The translations under genes and the position numbers were made by a program. From IMG/VR virus record IMGVR_UViG_3300027736_000153, positions 1 to 31,873 of that record: 31,873 bases of DNA; one strand, 5' to 3'. The notes beneath the pieces are model-generated. The model made no database searches. It worked only from the letters and a program-made list of their open reading frames with translations, and was not told where the DNA came from. Of the stretch, positions 1-8,349 are shown piece by piece; position 1 is the first letter of the stretch; every line of letters starts with the position of its first letter. This DNA is from a virus.

Positions 1-2
1 CA

Positions 3-521
3 ACACCAGATAAACTAATTATCTACAATTATCAGACACAAAAATGGACAAGTGGCACAACCGATGTAAGTAGGATTGCAAGCGCATCAACACCAGCAGT
101 AACCCTTGAGGGTATGGATGTATATGGTAATTTAGATACCATTCTTACTTCCTTTGATAGCCGACTTTGGTTAGGCGGTAAGTTACAGTTAGCTGGTGTG
201 CATGATGCAAAAATTGTTACATTTACCGGTGCAAATGCTACAGCTACATTAGAAACTGGCGATTTAGAAATGTCTGGTTCTACATCTAGTGTAACTATGC
301 TAAAGCCAACTGTAGATAATGGTTCAGCATCGATGGGAATTGCTACCAGAAGGCTGTTAAATGAAACAATTACCTATACATCACAAACTGCGGCAGATGC
401 AGAAAATCGCATCGCTTTAAGAAGCATTGGGCGCTATCATCGTCTACAATTAACACCTACAGGATCATGGACATCTGTTGTAGGGTTTGATATGGATATT
501 AATAAATTAGGTAGTAGATAA
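3..521 (+). CDS. Tail / DNA-stabilisation-like protein, C-terminal part (5' end outside window)
   Basis: The frame is open from base 3, so the 135 codons after the first visible ATG (114) are only the tail of a longer protein. The first visible residues (YNYQTQKWTS, then TLEGMDVYGNLDTI) look like the blade-type beta repeats of P22 gp10-like packaged-DNA stabilisation proteins, which close the portal and link it to the tail needle. That match is from memory of the family and is tentative. Its stop overlaps the next start (TAATG at 519-523), so the two are translationally coupled. Its place just before fibre and ejection genes fits a structural tail role. Confidence 0.6.
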   Translation, partial: TPDKLIIYNYQTQKWTSGTTDVSRIASASTPAVTLEGMDVYGNLDTILTSFDSRLWLGGKLQLAGVHDAKIVTFTGANATATLETGDLEMSGSTSSVTMLKPTVDNGSASMGIATRRLLNETITYTSQTAADAENRIALRSIGRYHRLQLTPTGSWTSVVGFDMDINKLGSR

Positions 522-1318
522 TGTTTAGGCGATTACCTCCCTTTGGTGGAGATCAGCGAGCTACTGCTGAAGTTGTTAATAACATTATGGATGGCAAGAC
601 CAACAATACTGGTACTGTATCTTTATCTACTGGCGGTGCAACATCTACTACCCTTACAGATGCAAGAATTGGTATAGATTCAGTTATTACTTTAGTACCA
701 TCAAGCATGACATCGGCAGCAGCTTATTTTCCTTATGGCGCATTTCAGGATAGCACTACCCAAACCATAGCAAGCACTACAACTGCTTACTCAATGGGTT
801 TGAATACTACTGATATGGCTTTAGGGGTGTCTTTAGTAAGCGGTTCAAGGATAACAGTAGGCTACTCTGGTTTGTATAACTTGCAATTTAGCGCACAGCT
901 AGAAAATCAAGATAATGCACAGCATAATGTCAGTATTTGGTTTAGTAAGAATGGTACAAATATTGCTAAGTCTAATAGCGAATTTACAGTACCAGCAAGA
1001 AAAAGCTCAAGCATTTATGGGAATGTAGTTGCTGCGCTGAATTTTTATACTGAGTTAGCAAAAGATGATTATGTAGAGATTAAATGGTCGGCAACAAGCA
1101 CCTTAATTGCTATGCCAAATGTAGCAGCACAAACAAGCCCTACAAGGCCAGCAACACCATCAGTTATAGCAACAATTCAGTATTTATCACCAAATTCATT
1201 TACTACTAACCTGTTTGCTGGTGCTTATGTAAGCGCACAAACAAGCGGTAGTGCAACTATTACTCATCCAGCAAACACAGTATCAGGTGTAACTTACAAA
1301 TATATCATAGTAGGATAA
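521..1318 (+). CDS. Phage fibre-like protein with C-terminal C1q/TNF-like jelly roll
   Basis: 265 aa. The N-terminus (RLPPFGGDQRATAEVVNNIMDGKTN) is a conserved attachment segment that I recall from many podovirus structural proteins. Residues about 85-195 form a beta-rich block with the alternating pattern of a C1q/TNF-like jelly roll (GYSGLYNLQFSAQLEN ... VSIWFSKNGTNIAKS ... DDYVEIKWSA), a fold common in phage fibres and head decorations. The start overlaps the previous stop by one base. It is probably on the virion surface and may bind receptors or glycans. No enzymatic motif is visible. The jelly-roll call is moderately sure; the exact position on the virion is unknown. Confidence 0.6.
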   Translation: MFRRLPPFGGDQRATAEVVNNIMDGKTNNTGTVSLSTGGATSTTLTDARIGIDSVITLVPSSMTSAAAYFPYGAFQDSTTQTIASTTTAYSMGLNTTDMALGVSLVSGSRITVGYSGLYNLQFSAQLENQDNAQHNVSIWFSKNGTNIAKSNSEFTVPARKSSSIYGNVVAALNFYTELAKDDYVEIKWSATSTLIAMPNVAAQTSPTRPATPSVIATIQYLSPNSFTTNLFAGAYVSAQTSGSATITHPANTVSGVTYKYIIVG

Positions 1319-1328
1319 AAGGAAAATC

Positions 1329-2258
1329 ATGGCAACAGCTACTACCACATCAAGCTCGACAATTGACCCAACAATACAACCATATTTGGCTCAAGGACTA
1401 GAGGCTGCTAGAAACCTATTTATGGGTGGATATAGCCCATCTCTTTATCCTGGTCAAATGTATGTAAGCCCATCGGAAGCTACTATGCTTTCTTTGGAGC
1501 AGCAGAAGAATATTGCATTGCAACCAAATGCTAATCTACAAGCTGGTCAGAATGCTTATCAACAATCTTTAGCTGGAATTGGCAATACTGCTGCTGGTGG
1601 GTTTTTAAATCAAAACCCCTACCAACAACAGATGATGGAAGCGGCTACTCGGCCATTGCAGCAACAGTTTAGTAACCAAATCTTGCCTGGTGTAGCTAGT
1701 CTTTATTCTAAGTCTGGTCGCTATGGTTCAGGTTCTATGGCCAATGCACTAGGTCAGTCAACAGAAGCCTATACAAGAGCATTAGGCGATGTTACAGGCA
1801 CTATGGCTGGTCAACAGTACCAAGCAGAGCGCCAACTACAACAACAGGCTCAATTAGGTCAGGCTCAGTTAGCAGGACAAGCGCCATCAATGTATGCAGC
1901 ACAATATCTGCCATCGCAAGCATTAGCTCAGATTGGCCAGCAACAAGAGGCAATTGCCAACCAACCTTTACAAGAGGCTATGCAGCGCTACTCTTATGGC
2001 CAACAGTTACCTTATCAACAACTTTCTGGATACCTATCATCTGTCTATGGTTCGCCAATGGCAGGATATGGCACACAAACACAAAGCCAAAATATGCCTA
2101 CAAATCAAACTGTAGGTATCTTAGGTGGTGCTGGTTTAGGTGGTTTATTAGGTAGCTATGCTGGAAAAATGCTAGGTGATACATTTGGTCAATACACTCC
2201 ACAAATTGCTACAGGTGGAGGTGCAGTTCTTGGTGGATTGTTAGGAGGCTTGTTTTAA
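1329..2258 (+). CDS. Putative internal virion / ejection protein, Gln-rich with glycine zipper
   Basis: 309 aa. It is rich in Gln, Ala and Tyr between residues 85 and 240 and ends in a glycine-zipper-like hydrophobic segment (about 262-309, repeated GGxxGG and GLGGLLG) that could insert in a membrane. AAGGAAAATCATGG provides a good ribosome site, and nearly the same sequence precedes the fibre gene at 7573. It is the first of four similar Gly/Ala/Gln-rich proteins with GNAT between them. This resembles the P22 gp7-gp20-gp16 or T7 gp14-gp15-gp16 sets that are ejected to form a DNA channel. The ejection role is inferred from composition and order. Confidence 0.5.
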   Translation: MATATTTSSSTIDPTIQPYLAQGLEAARNLFMGGYSPSLYPGQMYVSPSEATMLSLEQQKNIALQPNANLQAGQNAYQQSLAGIGNTAAGGFLNQNPYQQQMMEAATRPLQQQFSNQILPGVASLYSKSGRYGSGSMANALGQSTEAYTRALGDVTGTMAGQQYQAERQLQQQAQLGQAQLAGQAPSMYAAQYLPSQALAQIGQQQEAIANQPLQEAMQRYSYGQQLPYQQLSGYLSSVYGSPMAGYGTQTQSQNMPTNQTVGILGGAGLGGLLGSYAGKMLGDTFGQYTPQIATGGGAVLGGLLGGLF

Positions 2259-2263
2259 GTTAA

Positions 2264-2716
2264 ATGTTTATTTACCAAGAAGAACAATTAAAAGATTTTG
2301 TTTGTGAATTTGATGAGTTGTTAAAAACTCATATGACTGAGGTTAATAAAACTCAGCAATATGGATTTAAATGTAACCCTAATTATGGGGCTTATATTAA
2401 ACAACAAGAGTCAGGTTTTTTATATGTATTAACTTGTAGAAATGACACAGAGTTAATTGGTTATATGGTATTTAGTATTTTCCCTAGTATTCGGTATCCT
2501 GATTGTATTATGTCAAGAGAAGAACTCTGCTACATAAAACCAGAGTTTAGAAATAGAGGATTAGGTAAAAAGTTATTTATTGAAACAGAAAAGCTGTTAA
2601 AAGAAAAAGGGGCTAATCAGGTTGTTTTTACTACTAAAACTTACAAAGATCATTCTTATATATTAGAAGATTTAGGATATGAGTTTTATGAAAAACACTT
2701 TATTAAAAAATTATGA
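2264..2716 (+). CDS. GNAT-family N-acetyltransferase
   Basis: 150 aa. GNAT motif A is clear: YIKPEFRNRGLGKKLF with the acetyl-CoA pyrophosphate loop RNRGLG at 96-101, a preceding beta strand (residues 62-72) and a C-terminal motif-B-like segment (DLGYEFYEKHF). Catalysis would be transfer of an acetyl group from acetyl-CoA to an amine. The substrate cannot be read from the sequence. GNAT-like genes occur in podovirus internal-virion clusters (T7 gp13 is GNAT-like), and this one lies between two ejection-type genes. It is more AT-rich by eye than its neighbours, which may point to separate acquisition. Confidence 0.85.
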   Translation: MFIYQEEQLKDFVCEFDELLKTHMTEVNKTQQYGFKCNPNYGAYIKQQESGFLYVLTCRNDTELIGYMVFSIFPSIRYPDCIMSREELCYIKPEFRNRGLGKKLFIETEKLLKEKGANQVVFTTKTYKDHSYILEDLGYEFYEKHFIKKL

Positions 2717-2734
2717 AAGCTAAAAAGATAATAT

Positions 2735-4729
2735 ATGGCCGGTGAATATTATAATGGCCCAGTTTCCTGGGATCCGTCAACATGGGGTACTGGCACTTTT
2801 ACAGGTGGTAGTGGTGATAGCCCCGGTGTCTTTGTATCTTTAGCAGATCAAATTGCTGCTGCTGCAACAGCCCCATCTTGGTTAGCTCCAGAAGATTATG
2901 TTGCTAGTGGTTATACTCCAGAAGGTATTAGCACAGCTATTGCACCTAGTAACCCATATGAAAGCTATAGCCAAGCTCCAGCTTTTTTGTCCCCAAATGA
3001 ATATTTTGCTACTGGATTTTCTCCATCGGGTGAAAATTTATATTTTAAACCAAGCAATAGAGATTTATCTCAACTTTCTACAAACCCAGACCCAAAACAA
3101 GCATTCAACTTTGTAGCAAACCCACTTGTAAGTGATGCCAATCCTTTTGGAAAGCCAATTAATAATGCTATTCAAGCCTATTTAGGTAGGCCAGCTAATG
3201 CTTTAGAGTTGTCGCAATATTCAACAATTTTAGCTAAGAATCCAGATGATTACAGTTGGGTAGTAAACAATATTCAAAATAGTCCAGAAGCTGCAAAAGC
3301 AATTCTACAAAACAAGCAAAATTTAATCATTGATCCAAAAAAAGGTGATATGACTAATATGTGGCTTGGTGCAGACTATGCATTATGGAAGCCATCGGAA
3401 GAAAGCGGATTTTCAAAAATAACCAATGCTATTGGTGGTGCTATTCCTTTTGCTGCATTAGCAGCAATGACTGGCGGTGCTGGTGCTGCTGCTGGTTTGG
3501 GTGCTATTGGTGCTGGTGCTTTAGCTGGTGGTGTTTCTAATGCCGCTAGAGCCGCAATAGAAGGTGGCAATATTGGTACAAGCGCTTTAACAGGTGCATT
3601 GACAGGTGCTTTAGGCGCTGGCGCATTAGATTATTTAAGCGCATCACCTAGTTTACAATTTGGCCCATCTTATGCAGAATTAGGTTATTCGCCACAATTT
3701 GGCCCAACTTATTCAGACTTAGGATACACACCACAATTTGGCCCATCTTATGCAGAATTGAGTTACTCACCACCATTAGGCAATCAATCGCTTTCAACTT
3801 TTACACAAAATAATATGGTTGGGCCATTTGATCAAATGCAGCCTGGCGATGTTCAAGTATCAAGTATTGATCCTAATAGTTATTTTATTAAAAACCCAAA
3901 TGGAACATTATCTGCTGTTACTCCAACAGGAACAATACAAGTACCTGTAGGGTCTGAGAATCAAATTCTTGCTCAAGCATCTGAGGTTCTGCCTATTGAT
4001 TGGACTAAAGGCGATCAATATATAGCCGATGCAAGCGCTCGCGCTGCCGACATTCAAAGGTCAACACAACCTATTCCGCTAGGAACTCCAAATGAACCAT
4101 ATGGTTCAGGAAGATTTTTAGGTATGGATCAACCTAGAGATGTTCTTGGAGCAAATGCTAATGAAGAATTTATGCAGCAAATTGTTGGTCGACCTAATGT
4201 AACAATGGAATTTACTACTAAGCCACAACTTACTGATTTTGGAGGTGTAGCAAATACCCCATTAGAACAATTTGGCCCAAGTTATGCAGATTTAGGCTAT
4301 ACACCACAAGTAGGCCCAAGCTATGCCGAGTTAGGGTATTCACCTTCATTATTTCCAAGTTCTGTTTCTGGTTTTAATCCTTTATCTAGCTTAAGTTATT
4401 TATTAAATAGTCTTACAGGTGGCCCAGGCACAGGCCCTGGTACTGGGCCTGGTAATGGCCCTGGCGGTGATGGTAATGGTACAGGCCCTGGAACTGGGCC
4501 CGGAACTGGCCCAGGCACAGGCCCCGGAACTGGCCCCGGAACTGGCCCTGGAACAACTCCTGGAAAAGTACCAGAGTCTTTACCATTTAAGTTTCCTACT
4601 ATCCCATTACCACCAACAGTTATCCCACCTGCTGCTGCTACATCATTTTATGCACCAAAAGGGCAAGTAGATTACAGACCTATTATTGATTTATTAGGCC
4701 CAAGACAAATTCTCCGCAATCTTTTTTAG
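2735..4729 (+). CDS. Putative large ejection / internal virion protein with tandem QFGPSYAELGYSP repeats and Gly-Pro tract
   Basis: 664 aa. Layout: a Pro/Tyr-rich N-terminus; an alpha-helical block about 125-200; a Gly/Ala hydrophobic stretch about 232-300 suited to membrane insertion; three tandem 13-residue repeats from residue 308; two more copies from residue 512; then a (GTGPGTGP)-type tract at about 563-611 and a Pro-rich tail. The repeats suggest a flexible or assembling protein rather than an enzyme. AGGA sits 7 nt before the following start. An internal virion or ejection role is inferred from position and composition. I recognise no named family. Confidence 0.5.
   Translation: MAGEYYNGPVSWDPSTWGTGTFTGGSGDSPGVFVSLADQIAAAATAPSWLAPEDYVASGYTPEGISTAIAPSNPYESYSQAPAFLSPNEYFATGFSPSGENLYFKPSNRDLSQLSTNPDPKQAFNFVANPLVSDANPFGKPINNAIQAYLGRPANALELSQYSTILAKNPDDYSWVVNNIQNSPEAAKAILQNKQNLIIDPKKGDMTNMWLGADYALWKPSEESGFSKITNAIGGAIPFAALAAMTGGAGAAAGLGAIGAGALAGGVSNAARAAIEGGNIGTSALTGALTGALGAGALDYLSASPSLQFGPSYAELGYSPQFGPTYSDLGYTPQFGPSYAELSYSPPLGNQSLSTFTQNNMVGPFDQMQPGDVQVSSIDPNSYFIKNPNGTLSAVTPTGTIQVPVGSENQILAQASEVLPIDWTKGDQYIADASARAADIQRSTQPIPLGTPNEPYGSGRFLGMDQPRDVLGANANEEFMQQIVGRPNVTMEFTTKPQLTDFGGVANTPLEQFGPSYADLGYTPQVGPSYAELGYSPSLFPSSVSGFNPLSSLSYLLNSLTGGPGTGPGTGPGNGPGGDGNGTGPGTGPGTGPGTGPGTGPGTGPGTTPGKVPESLPFKFPTIPLPPTVIPPAAATSFYAPKGQVDYRPIIDLLGPRQILRNLF
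3656..3772 (+). repeat. Three tandem 39-bp repeats (13 aa: QFGPSYAELGYSP)
   Basis: Three in-frame copies run head to tail inside the 664-aa protein, reading QFGPSYAELGYSP, QFGPTYSDLGYTP and QFGPSYAELSYSP. Differences are mostly conservative (S/T, E/D), so the peptide rather than the DNA appears to be kept. Confidence 0.9.
4268..4345 (+). repeat. Two further 39-bp repeat units of the same family
   Basis: QFGPSYADLGYTP and QVGPSYAELGYSP lie about 165 residues after the first array in the same protein and the same frame. The dispersed second array argues for a functional motif rather than one slippage event. Confidence 0.88.
4421..4564 (+). repeat. GGCCC(A/T)GG(C/A/T)AC short tandem repeats coding (GPGT)n
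   Basis: Degenerate 12-bp units code a Gly-Pro-Gly-Thr tract. The block is much more GC-rich than the surrounding DNA. It probably forms an extended flexible linker and is a likely site for length change by slippage or recombination. Confidence 0.85.
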
Positions 4730-4738
4730 GACAAAAAA

Positions 4739-6013
4739 ATGGCTCAAAATCCCTTTGGTGCGCTTAGCAACAATGATTTTATAACTCAACTTCTTGGTAC
4801 AGCGCCAGACTATTCTGAATCGATTGGTGCTGCTCAACAAAAAAGATTAGTAGATAATGCCCAGCAACAGGCTATGTTGAATGGAGTTATTGCTCTCTTA
4901 GGTCTATCTGGCCCACAAATGAAAAAAGTAGGCACAGGACAAGCTCTAGGTGCAGCATTGGGCGCTGGTGTTGGTGGATACAATGAGTCTATGGATCGCA
5001 CATTAAAACAAGCATTAACAGGTATGCAGTTGCAAGAATATACTGCCAAGCGAGCCAGAGAAGATGCTATGCGAAAAGGTATGGCTAGTGCAATAACAAG
5101 CACACCTCAGTTAACACCAATGGCAAGAACACCAGGATCACAACTAGAAATGCTTTCTAGACCTGAGTTTGGTGGAGAGATGGCAGCACCAGAAACTATT
5201 GGTGCATTACTATCTAATCCTAATCTTCCACAAACAAAAACAGTAAATCAAGAGCAACTACTTGCATTAATAGCAGAAAATGATCCTGTTAAGTATGCTG
5301 AATTAACTGCAAAAGCAGCAAAAGTGCCAGGCAAAGTAGAAGAATTTATGTTTGCAAAAACTCCTGCTGGTGGCAGTTTCCCAGGCACATTTGCACAATT
5401 TATTTCTAGCGGCACTCCATCTACAAATATTTCATTAAGCACAGAAAAAGGATATGGTGGCGAGTTAGCTGGTCAATTAGCAAAAGATGATGCTACCTTA
5501 TATCAAGCTGCAAGAAAAGCCCCACAAGTTCTTGCTAATGTTGAAGCAACAAAACAGTTATTAGATAATAAAAATCTTATTACTGGTGCATTTGCAGATG
5601 AGAAACTTAATATTGCTAGGATAGGACAAGCATTAGGTGTAACTGGAAAAAGCACAGATGAAATGGTAGCAAACACACAGACATTGTTTGCAAATAGGGC
5701 TGGTGCAGTTCTTGATTCTATTAGGGCATCTGGTTTAGGTGCTGGTCAGGGATTTTCTAATGCAGATAGAGATTATTTAGAAAAAGCTAAATTGGGTGGA
5801 ATTAAATTTAGCCCAGAGGCACTTAGAAAACAGTTAGCTATTGAGGAAAGTGTTGCTAGAGCATCAGCAAGTGTATGGAATGAGCGATTTGATGCCATCC
5901 CAGCTAGTGCCAAAACACCACTTGGATTATCTAAGGTTGAATTGCAATCAAAGCAACCAGCAGCACCGGCTGGAGTAAGAAGATTTAACCCTGTAACTAA
6001 TAAGGTTGAATAA
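4739..6013 (+). CDS. Putative internal virion / ejection protein
   Basis: 424 aa. The N-terminal half is helical and Gln/Ala-rich, with a short glycine zipper (ALGAALGAGVGGY, about 68-80). The C-terminal half has a conserved-looking helical block (NADRDYLEKAKLGGIKFSPE) and ends RRFNPVTNKVE, a terminal pattern I associate with phage internal virion proteins. Translation starts 7 nt after an AGGA ribosome site and the stop overlaps the next ATG by one base. It is probably ejected with its neighbours. The assignment rests on context; no catalytic motif is seen. Confidence 0.5.
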   Translation: MAQNPFGALSNNDFITQLLGTAPDYSESIGAAQQKRLVDNAQQQAMLNGVIALLGLSGPQMKKVGTGQALGAALGAGVGGYNESMDRTLKQALTGMQLQEYTAKRAREDAMRKGMASAITSTPQLTPMARTPGSQLEMLSRPEFGGEMAAPETIGALLSNPNLPQTKTVNQEQLLALIAENDPVKYAELTAKAAKVPGKVEEFMFAKTPAGGSFPGTFAQFISSGTPSTNISLSTEKGYGGELAGQLAKDDATLYQAARKAPQVLANVEATKQLLDNKNLITGAFADEKLNIARIGQALGVTGKSTDEMVANTQTLFANRAGAVLDSIRASGLGAGQGFSNADRDYLEKAKLGGIKFSPEALRKQLAIEESVARASASVWNERFDAIPASAKTPLGLSKVELQSKQPAAPAGVRRFNPVTNKVE

Positions 6014-7554
6014 TGATTATTGATATTCCTAAGGTTGGGCAAATTGATTTTCCAGACACCATGTCTGAAAGTGAAATTAATGCGGCTTCTAAGAAGTTAT
6101 ATGATGAAGCAAACATTCCAGAAAAATCAACCTTACAAAGAGTTGGTGAAATAGCAACTAGAGGTGCTGCACAAACAATACCAGGCGCTATGGCTGGTGG
6201 TGCTATAGCTGGGCCTCCAGGTGCATTAGTAGGATCAATGGCACTTCCCATAGGAGATGCATTAAATAGTCTTATTAATATGATTTCTGGTGGTGTTAAC
6301 AAAGTTGCTGGCACTAATATTGGCCAACTGCAAATGCCAAGCCAAGTTGCATCGCAATATTTGACTAGGGCTGGATTAGCAGAGCCACAAAGCACAGGTG
6401 AAAGAATGATTGAGGCTGGTGCTGGCGGTATTAGTTCTACATTAGCCCAATTACCAGCGCTTATGAAATTAGGCGCACAAGCAGTAAGCCCAGTTACTAG
6501 AGAAGTATCTAAAAGATTAGCAGAAGCACCAGGCACTCAAACTGCCATATCTGCTCCTGCTGCTGCTGTTGGTCAATATGTAGCAGAGGCAACTGGCAGT
6601 CCTTTGGCTGGTATGGCTGCTGGTGCTACTACTGGCGGCCTTGCGGGTATTAGAGGCAGAAAAGCAGAATCAGCACCAACTGCTGCCCAATTAAAAGATC
6701 AGGCATCTTTAGCTTATAAAAAATCTGCTGAAGCTGGCGCAGTTATTAAACCAGAAAGCCTTGAGGCTGCTGGTAATAGAATAGTTAATAATGTAACCAG
6801 TAAAATTATTATTGATCCTGAAGTAGATACCGGTGCAATGGCCATCATTCGCAGACTGCAAAAAACCTTTGATGAGCCACAAACATTAGAGCAACTAGAC
6901 TTAACTAGACAATTCATAAGAGATGAACAAGCTGGTGGAGGCAGAAATTCTAAGTTTGCTAGAGAATCATTAAAAGGATTTGATGATTATATTGATTCAA
7001 TTGGTAAAAAAGATATTGTTGCAGGTGATTCTGCTCAAGCAATTGGCTCATTAAAAACTGCTAGGGATTTATGGAAGCGCAGCAATAAAACACAAATTGT
7101 AGAAGATTTATTAGAAAGCGCAGAATTGCGGTCTGGCAACTATTCTCAATCAGGAATAGAAAACTCATTAAGACAAAGACTAGTTAAACTTGCCGATTCG
7201 GAAGATATGAAATTCTTTACTATTGGTGAGCAAGAAGCAATTAAAGCTGCTGCCAAAGGCGGCAAGGTGCAAAATGTTCTTAAATGGATGGGCAAATTAA
7301 GCCCTAGTAGTGTTATTGCTGCTGGCGCTGGCTCATATATTGGCGCAAGTATGTTTGGCCCTGCTGGTGCAGTAATAGCCCCAGCAGTAGGATTTGCATC
7401 AAAACAAGCAGCTACTAAAATGCGGTTAAATGCGGTTCAAAATCTACAAGATATGATTGCATTAGGTCGAATGCCAGAGGCAGATGCTAGGGCTAGATTA
7501 GTCCCTATAACTGGCCTTAGAGGACTTTTATCTACTGCAAATCAACCAAAATAA
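6013..7554 (+). CDS. Putative ejection protein with hydrophobic Gly/Ala segments
   Basis: 513 aa. The N-terminal 40 residues (IDIPKVGQIDFPDTMSESEI) match a short motif often found at the start of phage injection proteins (from memory). Two Gly/Ala hydrophobic blocks (about 50-95 and 175-215) and a third near 435-465 could span membranes, as expected for a protein that forms a channel across the envelope (P22 gp16 or T7 gp16 analogue). The middle, 220-400, is charged and helical. No transglycosylase Glu motif is recognisable. The role is inferred from order and composition. Confidence 0.5.
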   Translation: MIIDIPKVGQIDFPDTMSESEINAASKKLYDEANIPEKSTLQRVGEIATRGAAQTIPGAMAGGAIAGPPGALVGSMALPIGDALNSLINMISGGVNKVAGTNIGQLQMPSQVASQYLTRAGLAEPQSTGERMIEAGAGGISSTLAQLPALMKLGAQAVSPVTREVSKRLAEAPGTQTAISAPAAAVGQYVAEATGSPLAGMAAGATTGGLAGIRGRKAESAPTAAQLKDQASLAYKKSAEAGAVIKPESLEAAGNRIVNNVTSKIIIDPEVDTGAMAIIRRLQKTFDEPQTLEQLDLTRQFIRDEQAGGGRNSKFARESLKGFDDYIDSIGKKDIVAGDSAQAIGSLKTARDLWKRSNKTQIVEDLLESAELRSGNYSQSGIENSLRQRLVKLADSEDMKFFTIGEQEAIKAAAKGGKVQNVLKWMGKLSPSSVIAAGAGSYIGASMFGPAGAVIAPAVGFASKQAATKMRLNAVQNLQDMIALGRMPEADARARLVPITGLRGLLSTANQPK

Positions 7555-7572
7555 GTATAATTAAGGAAAATC

Positions 7573-8349
7573 ATGGCTTATACAAAATACTCACTAACCC
7601 CAGCAAATAATACTAATGCACCTCCAGATGGCGCACCAGAGGGAATGCTACCTTCTGCTGTAAATGACACTATGCGCGATATGATGGCGCAGATTAGAGA
7701 TTGCGGAGATGGTATTAGGGGTGGTACTTATACTATGACTGCTGTAGTTATTACAGGCGGTTCTATTACAGGTATTACCGACCTAGCTGTGGCAGATGGC
7801 GGTACAGGTGCTTCTACCCTTACCGGTGTCTTAAAAGGCAATGGTACTTCAGCCTTTACTGCTGCTACTGCTGGTACAGATTATGTAGCCCCAGGCACAG
7901 CAACAACATTTACAGCCTTACAGACATTTAATGGTACTTCTGCCCTTGGTGCGCTAAAGACAATCAATATTAATGAGCCTGCCACAGTATCGGCAACAGC
8001 TTCTACAGGCACTATTAACTTTGATGTAACTACCCAATCGGTACTGTATTACACAACTAATGCAAGCGGTAACTTTACCCTTAACTTTAGGGCTTCTAGT
8101 GGCACATCACTTAATACCTTGATGGCTACTGGTGACTCGATTTGTGTATCTTTCCTATGCACTAATGGTGCAACTGCTTACTATAACTCTGCTGTAACAG
8201 TAGATGGAAACTCGGTAACTCCTAAGTACCAAGGTGGTACTGCATGGACTAGCGGTAATGCAAGTTCTATTGATTCATATAATTTTGTAATCTTTAAGAC
8301 AGGATCAGCCGCATTTACTATTTTAACCTCCCAGACAAAGTTTGCCTAA
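7573..8349 (+). CDS. Short tail fibre protein
   Basis: 258 aa. Residues 6-47 (LTPANNTNAPPDGAPEGMLP, then SAVNDTMRDMMAQIRD) are the common virion-anchoring segment of phage tail fibres. Residues about 67-110 carry the VADGGTGASTLTGVLKGNG repeat motif typical of fibre shafts. The rest is Thr/Ser/Gly-rich beta sequence likely to trimerise. AAGGAAAATC precedes the ATG. The next gene starts directly after its stop, so this fibre and the glycine-rich protein are probably made together, the latter possibly as a tip adhesin. Confidence 0.75.
   Translation: MAYTKYSLTPANNTNAPPDGAPEGMLPSAVNDTMRDMMAQIRDCGDGIRGGTYTMTAVVITGGSITGITDLAVADGGTGASTLTGVLKGNGTSAFTAATAGTDYVAPGTATTFTALQTFNGTSALGALKTININEPATVSATASTGTINFDVTTQSVLYYTTNASGNFTLNFRASSGTSLNTLMATGDSICVSFLCTNGATAYYNSAVTVDGNSVTPKYQGGTAWTSGNASSIDSYNFVIFKTGSAAFTILTSQTKFA

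Noticed and set aside
5997-6536. 179-codon antisense frame opposite an ejection protein
   Set aside because: It lacks a ribosome site, is low complexity (Ala/Pro/Ile) and opposes a well-supported coupled gene. Open because of the sense codon bias.
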